This document shows, one piece after another, positions 43,129 to 51,578 of a DNA stretch of 64,000 nucleotides (position 1 is its first letter; every line of letters starts with the position of its first letter). This DNA is from Cylindrospermum sp. FACHB-282. Lineage in GTDB: Bacteria > Cyanobacteriota > Cyanobacteriia > Cyanobacteriales > Nostocaceae. The notes under the pieces are model-generated. The model was not told the DNA's origin and ran no database searches. It saw only the letters and a list, made by a program, of their open reading frames with translations. The position numbers and the translations under genes are program-made. The stretch lies in the NCBI RefSeq assembly GCF_014697195.1, contig NZ_JACJRJ010000013.1:62001-126000 (forward strand), read 5' to 3'.

Positions 43129-44802
43129 ATGCCCAACTCTCTGCGTTTCCAACCAATTGTAACTATGCGTTGTGTTTCTGGTACACTTGTGAGCCTGCTG
43201 TTATTGGCAAGTCCCATAGTAGTTTTAGCCCACAGCGGACACGGAAATGAATTTCAAGGAGAAAGTGAAGCCGCCCCAGCAACTGCTTCTATTGAAGTTG
43301 ACGCTCAAACTGCCCAACGGTTAGGAATTAAAGTTGAGCCAGCTAAACGCCAACAACTAGCTATTGGGATTAAAACTACTGGGCAAATTGAAACTTTACC
43401 CAGCCAAAAAGTGGAAGTGACTACCCCAATTTCAGGGGCGAAAGTGGTTGAGTTATTAGTAGAACCCGGTGCAAAGGTTCAAAAAGGCCAACCTGTAGCT
43501 GTTTTATCTAGTCCTGACTTAGTAGAACTGCGGGTTAACTCCCAGGAAAAACTGGCTCAAGGTGAAGCTGATTTACGGCAAGCGTTAGCTGATTTAAAGT
43601 TAGCGCAACAAAATCGCGATCGCTATCAGCAAATAGCCGCAGCTGAAATAGCTCAAGCACAGAGCCAAGTGGCATTTTTTCAGGAAAAGTATAACAAAGA
43701 CAAACAGTTAGCTGATGCTGGTGCATTGGCACGTCGCACAGCCCTAGAATCCCAAACCCAATTAGCAGAAGCTAAAACTAAATTAACCACAGCTAACAGC
43801 CGCCGCGATGTGATTGAGGCTGAGGCCAAACTCAAAACGGCTCAGTCATCTGTTGAACTAGCAAAATCAAAGATTCAACTGAGTAACACTACATATCAAA
43901 CTCGGCTTTCTCAACTAGGAAACAGCGCTAATGCTCAAGGACTGGTGACAGTAAATGCTCCGATTACTGGCAAGGTTGCTGATAGGGAAGTTACTCTCGG
44001 TCAAACATTCCAGGACGCGGGTGGTAAGTTAATGACGATTATTAATGACAGCCGCGTTTTTGCCACAGCGAATATTTATGAAAAGGATTTAGACAAAGTA
44101 AAGACAGGTCAACGGGTAAGCTTGAAGGTAGCTTCTGTACCTAACCGCACCTTCACCGGACGAATTGCCGTAATTGAATCTGCGGTAGCAGGAGATACAC
44201 GAATTGTGCCTGTGAAAGCAGAAATAGATAACTCAAGTGGAGTTCTCAAGCCAGGAATGTTTGCAGAACTAGAAGTCTTGACAAATCAAACATCGTCAGA
44301 TGTCCTAACTATTCCGACTGCGGCTGTGGTAGAAGCAAATGGCAAGCAACAGGTTTATTTGCAAAATGGTAATGCCTACCAAGTGGCTGAAGTTACCTTA
44401 GGTCAAAACTCTGGGGACATGGTTGAGGTAAAAACTGGCTTATTTGAGGGAGATATGATTGTTACCCAACGTGCAACCCAACTTTATGCTCAATCTTTGC
44501 GGGGTGATACCAAGAAAAAAGCAGACGAACACACCGAAATTCCTGCACAAACAACAGAGACTAAAACACTTAGTTTGCCAGTACCTTGGTGGATTGCAGC
44601 AGGGGGAGGAGCGGCACTAACTACAGTAGCTTTTATGGCAGGTACTTTCTGGGCTGGTCGTCGCAGCAAATCTCAATTAGGGACAGAAAGCTACGTGATA
44701 GAAGAACATCTCAATAGTTCCGCCCAAGTAGATGCAGCCCTAGAATTCAACGATAACCACCGTGTGGCGAGTAAAGATTCAGAAGTCAAGATAGAGAAAT
44801 AA
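43129..44802 (+). CDS. RND efflux periplasmic adaptor subunit (CusB/CopB-like)
   Basis: A 557-residue membrane-fusion protein. It has a signal peptide, then a lipoyl/barrel-sandwich domain split around a long alpha-hairpin (about 130-260, with repeated AQ and LAEAKTKL coiled-coil). A beta-barrel and membrane-proximal domain follow, and an unusual C-terminal transmembrane helix (about 490-515) with a charged tail. The HSGHG near residue 35 may bind metal. ATG 43129 is preferred to a TTG nine codons earlier. The pump gene follows after 2 bases. Confidence 0.85.
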   Translation: MPNSLRFQPIVTMRCVSGTLVSLLLLASPIVVLAHSGHGNEFQGESEAAPATASIEVDAQTAQRLGIKVEPAKRQQLAIGIKTTGQIETLPSQKVEVTTPISGAKVVELLVEPGAKVQKGQPVAVLSSPDLVELRVNSQEKLAQGEADLRQALADLKLAQQNRDRYQQIAAAEIAQAQSQVAFFQEKYNKDKQLADAGALARRTALESQTQLAEAKTKLTTANSRRDVIEAEAKLKTAQSSVELAKSKIQLSNTTYQTRLSQLGNSANAQGLVTVNAPITGKVADREVTLGQTFQDAGGKLMTIINDSRVFATANIYEKDLDKVKTGQRVSLKVASVPNRTFTGRIAVIESAVAGDTRIVPVKAEIDNSSGVLKPGMFAELEVLTNQTSSDVLTIPTAAVVEANGKQQVYLQNGNAYQVAEVTLGQNSGDMVEVKTGLFEGDMIVTQRATQLYAQSLRGDTKKKADEHTEIPAQTTETKTLSLPVPWWIAAGGGAALTTVAFMAGTFWAGRRSKSQLGTESYVIEEHLNSSAQVDAALEFNDNHRVASKDSEVKIEK

Positions 44803-44804
44803 CA

Positions 44805-47800
44805 ATGCTGAGTGCCATTATTAAATGGGCGATCGCACGCCGTTGGTTAGTCATACTTGGTACAATTATCCTGACTATTTGGATATTCCGCACAATTATC
44901 CAAATGCCCTTGGATGTTTTCCCTAGCTTTGCACCACCCCAAGTCGAAATTCAAACTGAAGCACCAGGACTCGCTCCCGAAGAATTAGAATCCCTGGTAA
45001 CTTTACCAATTGAAAGCGCGATTAACGGTACTCCGGGAGTAACAGCAGTACGCTCATCTTCATCTGCGGGAATTTCTGTCGTTAAAATCATTTTTAACTG
45101 GGATACTGATATTTATCAAGCTCGTCAGTTAGTAACAGAGCGATTACAACAAGCACAAAGTAAATTGCCATCAGGGGTAGAAACTCCGCAAATTTCCCCG
45201 ACAAGCTCCCCCATCGGCACTGTATTACAATATGCTTTCACTTCCCAAAGCACTCCTTTAATGGAAGTGCGGCGCATTGTTGATTGGCAAGTAACAAATC
45301 GTCTTTTGGCTGTTCCTGGTGTTAGTCAGGTAGTGGCCTATGGTGGCGATGTCCGCCAATATCAAGTATTAGTTGATCCAGCGAAGCTAAGAGCCTTTAA
45401 TGTCACTTTAGAAGACGTAGAACAAGCAGCATCTGCCGCTAATGTCAATGCTCCTGGTGGCTATTTAATTACTCCTGACCGAGAAAAGTTAATTCGGGGG
45501 ATTGGGCGGATTGAATCTATTGAAGAATTACAGCAATCAGTGATTACTGCCCGCAATGGTACGCCTGTCAATATCTTAGATGTTGCTGATGTGCAAATTG
45601 GTGCAGCTATTAAACGAGGTGACGGCAGTTTTAACGGTGAAAAGGCGGTTATTGTCATGATTAACAAACAGCCTCAAGCCGATACTCCAACTGTCACCCG
45701 TGCCATAGAGGAGGCGATGGCAGAGGTAAAAGCGGGATTACCTAAAGATATCAAAATCACCCCAACTTTTCGTCAAGAGAACTATATTGATTCCTCTATT
45801 GAAAACGTTAGAGAGGCTTTAATTGAAGGCAGTATTATTGTTGCCTTGATTTTAATTCCTTTTTTAATGAATTGGCGGAATCTGGCTATTTGTTTAACTG
45901 CCCTTCCGTTATCTTTATTATTAGGAGTACTACTACTAAATTGGTTAGGACAAGGTTTAAATACCATGACCTTGGGAGGGTTAGCAGTCGCCATTGGTTC
46001 AGCGGTTGATGATGCGATTGTTGATGCGGAGAATGTTTACCGTAACCTGCGAGAAAATAAATATTCTCCTCATCCGCGTCCAGTTTTAGATGTTGTATTT
46101 GACGGTTGTCAAGAGGTACGCGATTCGGTATTTGGAGCTACCATCATTACCATAGTTGTGTTTTCTCCAGTTTTTGCTTTGGCTGGTGTAGAAGGCAGCA
46201 TTTTTATCCCAATGGGATTAGGCTATATGGCAGCAGTTATAGCCTCTAGTATCACAGCATTAACGATAACTCCGGCTCTATGTGCAATATTATTACCTTA
46301 TGGTCGCTTGCCAGAAACAGAACCTTGGGTAGCGAGATTTTTTAAGCGGCTGTACTATCCTCTATTAACATTTTCCCTCAAGCATTCGGGAATTATTTTA
46401 GTTTTAGCGATCGCTAGTTTGGTAGCTGCGACTATAATTGTCCCCTCCTTTGGCAGAATATTTTTACCAGAGTTTCAAGAACAGACTTTGGTGAACACTA
46501 TAACTCTCTATCCTGGTGTATCTCTAGAAGCTACTAATGCAGCTGGTGAAGCACTCCAGCAAGCACTCAAGGGAGACTCTAGATTTCCTTATGTGCAATT
46601 GCGTTCTGGACGTGCGCCAGGAGATGGGGATGCGGCGGGGGTGAATTTAGCACACTTGGATATCGAGTTAAGCGAAGCAGGAATGAAAGACAGGGAGGGG
46701 ACAATTGAGAAGTTACGGGAGGAATTCGCTAAGTTACCAGGGGTAGCACCGAATATTGGTGGTTTCATCTCTCACCGCATGGATGAGGTGTTGTCTGGAG
46801 TCAGGAGTGCGATCGCAGTCAAAATCTTCGGTCCCGACTTAGAACAACTCCGCACCATTGGAAAGCAAGTTGATGATGTCATGAAAACCGTTAATGGGAT
46901 TGTAGATTTACAACTAGAACCCCAAATACCGATTGAACAAATACAAATTAAGTTTAACCGTTCTGCCGCTGCGCGATATGGTTTAACGGTGGGAAAACTT
47001 TCTGAAATTATTGAAACTGCTCTCAATGGAAGAGTAGTGTCTCAAGTTTTAGAGAAACAACAAACTTTCGATTTAGTTGTATGGTTAAAGCCAGATACAA
47101 GGCAAAATTTGGATTCTATTGGCAATTTGTTAGTTGATACCCCCAATGGACAAAAAATTCCTTTATCACAGGTTGCCGCAATTGAAAATGGTACTGGGCC
47201 TAATACTATAAATAGAGAGAACGTATCCCGATTAATTGTTGTTTCTGCTAACGCTAATGGTAGAGATTTGCGCTCTATCGTCAATGAAATTAAAGACAAA
47301 GTTAATCAACAGGTACATCCACCCTCTGGTTACTATATCCAGTATGCGGGACAATTTGAAGCAGAAGAAAGAGCAACTCAGAATATTTTAATATCGAGTG
47401 CAATTGCTTTTGTCGCAATTACAGTAATTATGTACCTTTCTGTCAAATCTATTCCTTCTACTGCCATGATTATGATTAATTTACCTTTGGCTTTAGTGGG
47501 AGGAGTATTTTCGGTAGCTTTGACTGGCGGTGTTATTTCTGTTGCTTCTTTGGTTGGCTTTATCACTCTATTTGGAGTTGCTACCCGCAATGGTTTGTTA
47601 CTTGTGGATAATTACAACACCAAATTCGCGGTCGGTATCCCAATAAAAGAAGTTTTGATAACAGGGACAATGGAAAGGCTTAATGCCATATTAATGACAG
47701 CTTTTACCTCAGCTTTAGGATTAGCACCTTTGATAGTTGAGAGCGGGCCTGGAAAAGAAATTTTGCAACCACTGTCGATAGTGGTGTTGGGTGGGTTGTT

Positions 47801-47930
47801 TACTTCAACAGCACTTACACTCATGGTTTTACCAGCTTTGTATGCTAAATTTAGTAGACTTTTGCTGCCTAAAAAAACTCTGTTAGTTGTAGAGGATAGC
47901 AAGTTATCAGGAGTAATTTTTGAGCAATAA
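44805..47930 (+). CDS. Heavy-metal efflux RND pump (CusA/CzcA family, CopA-like)
   Basis: A 1041-residue proton-driven inner-membrane pump. The opening MLSAIIKWAIARRWLV, the porter-domain motifs and the proton-relay helix-4 motif VDDAIVDAENVYRN (about 398-411) mark the heavy-metal (HME) RND group. That motif is closer to the copper/silver type (VDAAIVMIEN) than to the DFG-containing zinc/cobalt CzcA type. Together with the DUF305 gene this favours monovalent copper export, but nickel (Nrs-like) remains possible. Confidence 0.87.
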   Translation: MLSAIIKWAIARRWLVILGTIILTIWIFRTIIQMPLDVFPSFAPPQVEIQTEAPGLAPEELESLVTLPIESAINGTPGVTAVRSSSSAGISVVKIIFNWDTDIYQARQLVTERLQQAQSKLPSGVETPQISPTSSPIGTVLQYAFTSQSTPLMEVRRIVDWQVTNRLLAVPGVSQVVAYGGDVRQYQVLVDPAKLRAFNVTLEDVEQAASAANVNAPGGYLITPDREKLIRGIGRIESIEELQQSVITARNGTPVNILDVADVQIGAAIKRGDGSFNGEKAVIVMINKQPQADTPTVTRAIEEAMAEVKAGLPKDIKITPTFRQENYIDSSIENVREALIEGSIIVALILIPFLMNWRNLAICLTALPLSLLLGVLLLNWLGQGLNTMTLGGLAVAIGSAVDDAIVDAENVYRNLRENKYSPHPRPVLDVVFDGCQEVRDSVFGATIITIVVFSPVFALAGVEGSIFIPMGLGYMAAVIASSITALTITPALCAILLPYGRLPETEPWVARFFKRLYYPLLTFSLKHSGIILVLAIASLVAATIIVPSFGRIFLPEFQEQTLVNTITLYPGVSLEATNAAGEALQQALKGDSRFPYVQLRSGRAPGDGDAAGVNLAHLDIELSEAGMKDREGTIEKLREEFAKLPGVAPNIGGFISHRMDEVLSGVRSAIAVKIFGPDLEQLRTIGKQVDDVMKTVNGIVDLQLEPQIPIEQIQIKFNRSAAARYGLTVGKLSEIIETALNGRVVSQVLEKQQTFDLVVWLKPDTRQNLDSIGNLLVDTPNGQKIPLSQVAAIENGTGPNTINRENVSRLIVVSANANGRDLRSIVNEIKDKVNQQVHPPSGYYIQYAGQFEAEERATQNILISSAIAFVAITVIMYLSVKSIPSTAMIMINLPLALVGGVFSVALTGGVISVASLVGFITLFGVATRNGLLLVDNYNTKFAVGIPIKEVLITGTMERLNAILMTAFTSALGLAPLIVESGPGKEILQPLSIVVLGGLFTSTALTLMVLPALYAKFSRLLLPKKTLLVVEDSKLSGVIFEQ

Positions 47931-47975
47931 CACATATCACAATCATTCTATGATTTTCAAATAAGGAGTCAATTA

Positions 47976-48470
47976 ATGAAAACACTAAAATCTGGCTTGA
48001 TTATTATCGGAAGTATCGGGCTACTTTCTTTGGGAGCTTGTAGTAGCGGTAATCAAGCAGCTAATACAGAAAATACTCCAACTGCTTCTACTTCAACTAC
48101 TGAAAATAAATCTGCTCCAGTTTCACCAGCAGCTAAAACAAATAGTCAGCATGGTGCATCTCAAGGTGGTCAAGTTGTAGAAACAGGAAAATATCATTTA
48201 GAATTCGTTCCTGAAAAAGAAGCCAATGGAACTCATTTAGATTTTTATTTGCAAACTGGAGATAACCACGAAACAGTACCTAATGCCAAAGTAACGGCGC
48301 AAGTTCAGTTACCTGATGGCAAACAAAAGACCGTTCTTCTTCCTTATGATGCCAAGAATAAACACTATCATGGTCTACTGAGTGAACAAGCATCTGGTCA
48401 GCATCAAGTAAAAATTACGGCAGATATTAAAGGTGAAAAGGTAAATGGGCGGTTTAATTTTAATCGGTAA
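47976..48470 (+). CDS. Small periplasmic lipoprotein of the efflux locus (CopC-like position)
   Basis: This 164-residue protein has lipobox SLGAC (Cys22) and a Thr/Ser-rich linker. An all-beta domain follows (GQVVETGKYHLEFVPEKEAN ... NGRFNFN) that resembles FixH/YtkA-like immunoglobulin folds. His residues are scattered (HYHGLL, QHGASQGG). AAGGAG precedes the ATG. It lies 45 bases after the pump gene, in the position of the third gene of Synechocystis copBAC. Function not established. Confidence 0.65.
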   Translation: MKTLKSGLIIIGSIGLLSLGACSSGNQAANTENTPTASTSTTENKSAPVSPAAKTNSQHGASQGGQVVETGKYHLEFVPEKEANGTHLDFYLQTGDNHETVPNAKVTAQVQLPDGKQKTVLLPYDAKNKHYHGLLSEQASGQHQVKITADIKGEKVNGRFNFNR

Positions 48471-48522
48471 TTTTCTGGATTAGAAAACATCGAATGCTTG
48501 TATTTTCTATCGAATAAGTATG

Positions 48523-48564
48523 AAAAAATATAGAGATATTTTAGGCAATATCTCTATATTTTTT
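48523..48564 (+). terminator. Perfect 18-bp intrinsic terminator after the efflux genes
   Basis: A run AAAAAATATAGAGATATT pairs perfectly with its complement at 48547-48564 around a TTAGGC loop and ends in six T residues. It separates the efflux operon from the two-component pair. The symmetric A/T flanks would allow it to work in both directions. Confidence 0.75.
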
Positions 48565-48762
48565 CTGGATAAAGTATATTGAAATTTAGCTAATATCGTA
48601 AGAATACAGAATACAGAATTAATGAGAGTTTTCCAGTGATTCTTGATAATTGATGAAAAAACTTGCTCCTGTGGATTCCTACTACACACAAATATTCTGA
48701 CTCCTGACTCCTTACCTAATATCTATGGAATTTTGGATTTTGAATTTTTATTATTGAAGCTT

Positions 48763-49458
48763 ATGAGAATCCTACTAGTTGAAGATGAACCAGATTTAGG
48801 TGCAGCTATTAAGCGAACTCTTACCCAGCAGAAGTATTTGGTTGATTGGGTACTAGATGGTAATGATGCCTGGGCATATCTAGAAAATAAGTGGACACAA
48901 TACACCTTAGCTATTTTCGATTGGATGCTGCCAGGAATATCAGGTTTAGAGTTATGTAAAATGCTCCGTTCTCACAAAAGCCCTCTGCCTGTATTGATGC
49001 TGACGGCTAAAGATAGAATGGAAGATAAAGTTGCAGGGCTAGATGCAGGTGCAGATGATTACTTAGTAAAACCATTTGGTATGGCGGAATTACTGGCAAG
49101 GTTGCGTGCATTGCAGAGGCGATCGCCGCAATTTCAGCCACAGGAATTAACTGTTGGCAACTTGACTCTAGATTATGGCAACAATATAGTTGTCAGTCAA
49201 AATACTGCGGGGAATAAACAGGAGATTTCCCTGACTAATAAGGAATTTCAGCTACTAGAATATTTTATGAAGCACCCGAATCAAATTATGACCACCGAAC
49301 AAATTCGTAATCAGCTTTGGGTGGTGAGTGCAGAACCCATAAGTAATGTGGTAGCTGCTCAAATGCGTTTGCTGCGTCGTAAACTAACCAATAGCGGCTG
49401 TGAGAACATCATTGAAACTTTGCATGGTACGGGATATCGTCTCAATTTCACACCATGA
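48763..49458 (+). CDS. rppA: OmpR-family response regulator (RppA/CopR-like)
   Basis: A 231-residue protein with a receiver domain (acidic pocket E8/D9, phospho-acceptor Asp53 in IFDWMLPG, Lys in LVKPFG) and a C-terminal winged-helix DNA-binding domain (about 130-230). The sequence resembles cyanobacterial RppA, the group that includes NrsR and CopR of Synechocystis. ATG 48763 ([13 protein letters not shown]) is chosen over a longer opening with an unrelated N-terminus. Likely target: the TTTCAT boxes upstream of the efflux genes. The kinase start overlaps its stop. Confidence 0.85.
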   Translation: MRILLVEDEPDLGAAIKRTLTQQKYLVDWVLDGNDAWAYLENKWTQYTLAIFDWMLPGISGLELCKMLRSHKSPLPVLMLTAKDRMEDKVAGLDAGADDYLVKPFGMAELLARLRALQRRSPQFQPQELTVGNLTLDYGNNIVVSQNTAGNKQEISLTNKEFQLLEYFMKHPNQIMTTEQIRNQLWVVSAEPISNVVAAQMRLLRRKLTNSGCENIIETLHGTGYRLNFTP

Positions 49459-50846
49459 ATCAAAATAAACTGTTTCAGCAGACCCGCCTGCGTTTAGCAT
49501 TGTGGTATGCCCTCGTCATGGCTTTGATTTTAAGCTTTTGTGGATTCGGTATCTACAGAGCTATTGCACATGCACATTGGATGACATTAGACCGAGAATT
49601 GGAGTTTGTTGCCGGTACATTGCACGACAGTATTGAACTGAAATTACAGCAACCTGGTAAATTAGAACCAGTTATACAGGAGCTTTTACCCAATATTTGT
49701 GTGGTTGATAAAAGCTGCATTGAAGAGCAGTTAAGTTCCAAACGCCATATTTTAAGCCCAATCAATCAAGGTAATTACTATGTGCGGTTTTTCGATGATT
49801 CTGGACGCTTGATTGCTGTAGCAGGAACTTATCCAAAAGGATTATCTCAGATTTTTAACAAGGAACTTTGGCAAACTCTAAAAGATAGTAAAGGACACCT
49901 CTATCATCAGATTACCTTTATTCTGCACACTCAAAAAAATCGCGATTGGGGTTATATTCAAGTAGGGCGAAGTCTGGCAGATTTCAATAGTTATCTTGTT
50001 GCTGTAAAACTCACTTTAGGATTGGGATTACCAATTATCATGGTTGTGGTTGGTGTTGCTAGTTGGTGGTTAGCAGGATTAGCAATGCAGCCGATTTATC
50101 GCTCATATAGACAAATTCATCAATTTACAGCAGATGCCGCACACGAATTGCGATCGCCTCTAGCAGCAACACAAGCGACAGTAGAATCAGCCCTTTTGAT
50201 GCCACAACTAGAGGAAATCGAGGCGCGGGAAATTCTGCAAACTCTACAGCGTCAGAATCAGCGACTCACAACTCTTGTTACAGATTTATTACTGCTGACT
50301 CGCCTGGATCGTCAATCTGTGCCAATGCAACGAGACCTTTGCTGCTTGGATGATATTGTTAACGACTTAATAGAAGAATTTGCGGCGTTGGCAATCGCCG
50401 AAAGTGTCACGCTGACATCTTCAGTACGGGGGTTAACTCCTTTGGATGTCATTGGTAATGAAGATCAGCTTTATCGCTTGTTTTCTAACTTAATTATCAA
50501 TGCCATTCAATACACACCACAAACAGGAAAGGTAACCGTTTGCTTAGACCGCGGTGACAATTATGCTGTGATTCAGGTTCAGGATACGGGCATTGGTATT
50601 CCGCAGCCGGATCTGACTCGGATTTTTGATCGCTTTTATCGAGTGAATAGCGATCGCTCTCGTAGCACTGGCGGTTCTGGATTAGGATTGGCGATCGCAC
50701 AAGCAATTGTTCAGGCACATCACGGTAGCTTAGATGTGCAAAGTGAATTAGATCAAGGTAGCACTTTTACTGTTAAGTTGCCCTTCCCTGTCCGCCCACT
50801 TAATTATTCCCGCAGGGGGATGACACAAGCACTCTCGAACAGCTAA
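49455..50846 (+). CDS. rppB: Membrane sensor histidine kinase (RppB/CopS-like)
   Basis: A 463-residue protein with two transmembrane helices (about 15-37 and 185-210) and a periplasmic sensor of about 145 residues, which contains the only two sensor cysteines (82 and 88). The H-box [12 protein letters not shown] with His230 and the HATPase N- and G-boxes ([19 protein letters not shown]) are complete. ATG overlaps the regulator stop by 4 bases (ATGA), so the pair is translationally coupled. The ligand is probably a metal. Confidence 0.85.
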   Translation: MNQNKLFQQTRLRLALWYALVMALILSFCGFGIYRAIAHAHWMTLDRELEFVAGTLHDSIELKLQQPGKLEPVIQELLPNICVVDKSCIEEQLSSKRHILSPINQGNYYVRFFDDSGRLIAVAGTYPKGLSQIFNKELWQTLKDSKGHLYHQITFILHTQKNRDWGYIQVGRSLADFNSYLVAVKLTLGLGLPIIMVVVGVASWWLAGLAMQPIYRSYRQIHQFTADAAHELRSPLAATQATVESALLMPQLEEIEAREILQTLQRQNQRLTTLVTDLLLLTRLDRQSVPMQRDLCCLDDIVNDLIEEFAALAIAESVTLTSSVRGLTPLDVIGNEDQLYRLFSNLIINAIQYTPQTGKVTVCLDRGDNYAVIQVQDTGIGIPQPDLTRIFDRFYRVNSDRSRSTGGSGLGLAIAQAIVQAHHGSLDVQSELDQGSTFTVKLPFPVRPLNYSRRGMTQALSNS

Positions 50847-50885
50847 GAAAGAACTTTTTACAGGAGTTTTCATACCTCAGTGTAG

Positions 50886-50969
50886 AGATGTTGTACAGCT
50901 ACAGGAGAGATTGTATCTATTTATCTACGAGATCCAGAGGGTAATTTGATTGAAGTTTCCAATTGCTGA
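50886..50969 (+). pseudogene. C-terminal remnant of a VOC/glyoxalase-family gene
   Basis: In one plus-strand frame the bases read ATGEIVSIYLRDPEGNLIEV and then SNC-stop, the characteristic closing segment of VOC-family proteins. An in-frame TAG immediately precedes it and no upstream part is found in any frame before the kinase gene. It is a short gene relic. Confidence 0.55.
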
Positions 50970-51035
50970 AAGTTAGATCAAAACTAGTTAAATATTGGTT
51001 AATATTATTTGGGTTTTACTGCTGTTGGGGTTTGG

Positions 51036-51515
51036 ATGTTAGTTTTACGTAAGTATATTGTTATTGCTCCTGTGAGCCTGTGCATCGCTTTATTGGTTAC
51101 TGGTTGCAACGAGAGTAAAGTCTCCCAGTGTCAGCGGCTAGTTAAAATTGTAAATGAAGGCACATCTTTGATTGATACAAATAAAGGAAAGCAGGTAACA
51201 ACCAGCTTACAACTCTCGAAAGACTTAGAGACTGTTAACAAATCGATTGCGGAACTGAAGATCACAGATCCCAAGCTGCAAGAATTTCAAAGTAGTTTTG
51301 TTAAAGTATTTGAGAACCTCAGTCAAGCGATAGCCAAAGCGGCTAAGGCCCTTGGTACAGCCAAGACAGCAGAAGCCTCACCGGCTGGTAGGGAAAAAAT
51401 CCAAAGTGCTAGAGCCGAAATAGACTCAGCACTAGCAGCAGCTAAAACTACTGGTAAGCAATCTGATGCCCTAGGTAATCAGCTTAATAAGTACTGTAGC
51501 CAGACTACTAATTAA
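51036..51515 (+). CDS. Hypothetical helical lipoprotein
   Basis: This 159-residue protein has a signal peptide and lipobox LLVTGC (Cys near 24). The mature part is almost entirely helical and rich in Ala, Lys and Gln (for example AIAKAAKALGTAKTAEA), with Cys residues near each end (SQCQRL and NKYCSQ). ATG 51036 is preferred over a TTG nine codons upstream. It precedes the poly-HAMP kinase by 63 bases, so they may be co-transcribed. Function unknown. Confidence 0.6.
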   Translation: MLVLRKYIVIAPVSLCIALLVTGCNESKVSQCQRLVKIVNEGTSLIDTNKGKQVTTSLQLSKDLETVNKSIAELKITDPKLQEFQSSFVKVFENLSQAIAKAAKALGTAKTAEASPAGREKIQSARAEIDSALAAAKTTGKQSDALGNQLNKYCSQTTN

Positions 51516-51578
51516 CCATCTCCCAGCTTCTAGCTAGGGGATTCATCAAACAGACAAAAATTCCCAAAGGATTAAGCT

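Noticed and set aside
50847-51035. Frameshifted extension of the sensor kinase into the VOC-like segment
   Set aside because: The kinase ends normally after its HATPase domain and the VOC signature belongs to an unrelated family.
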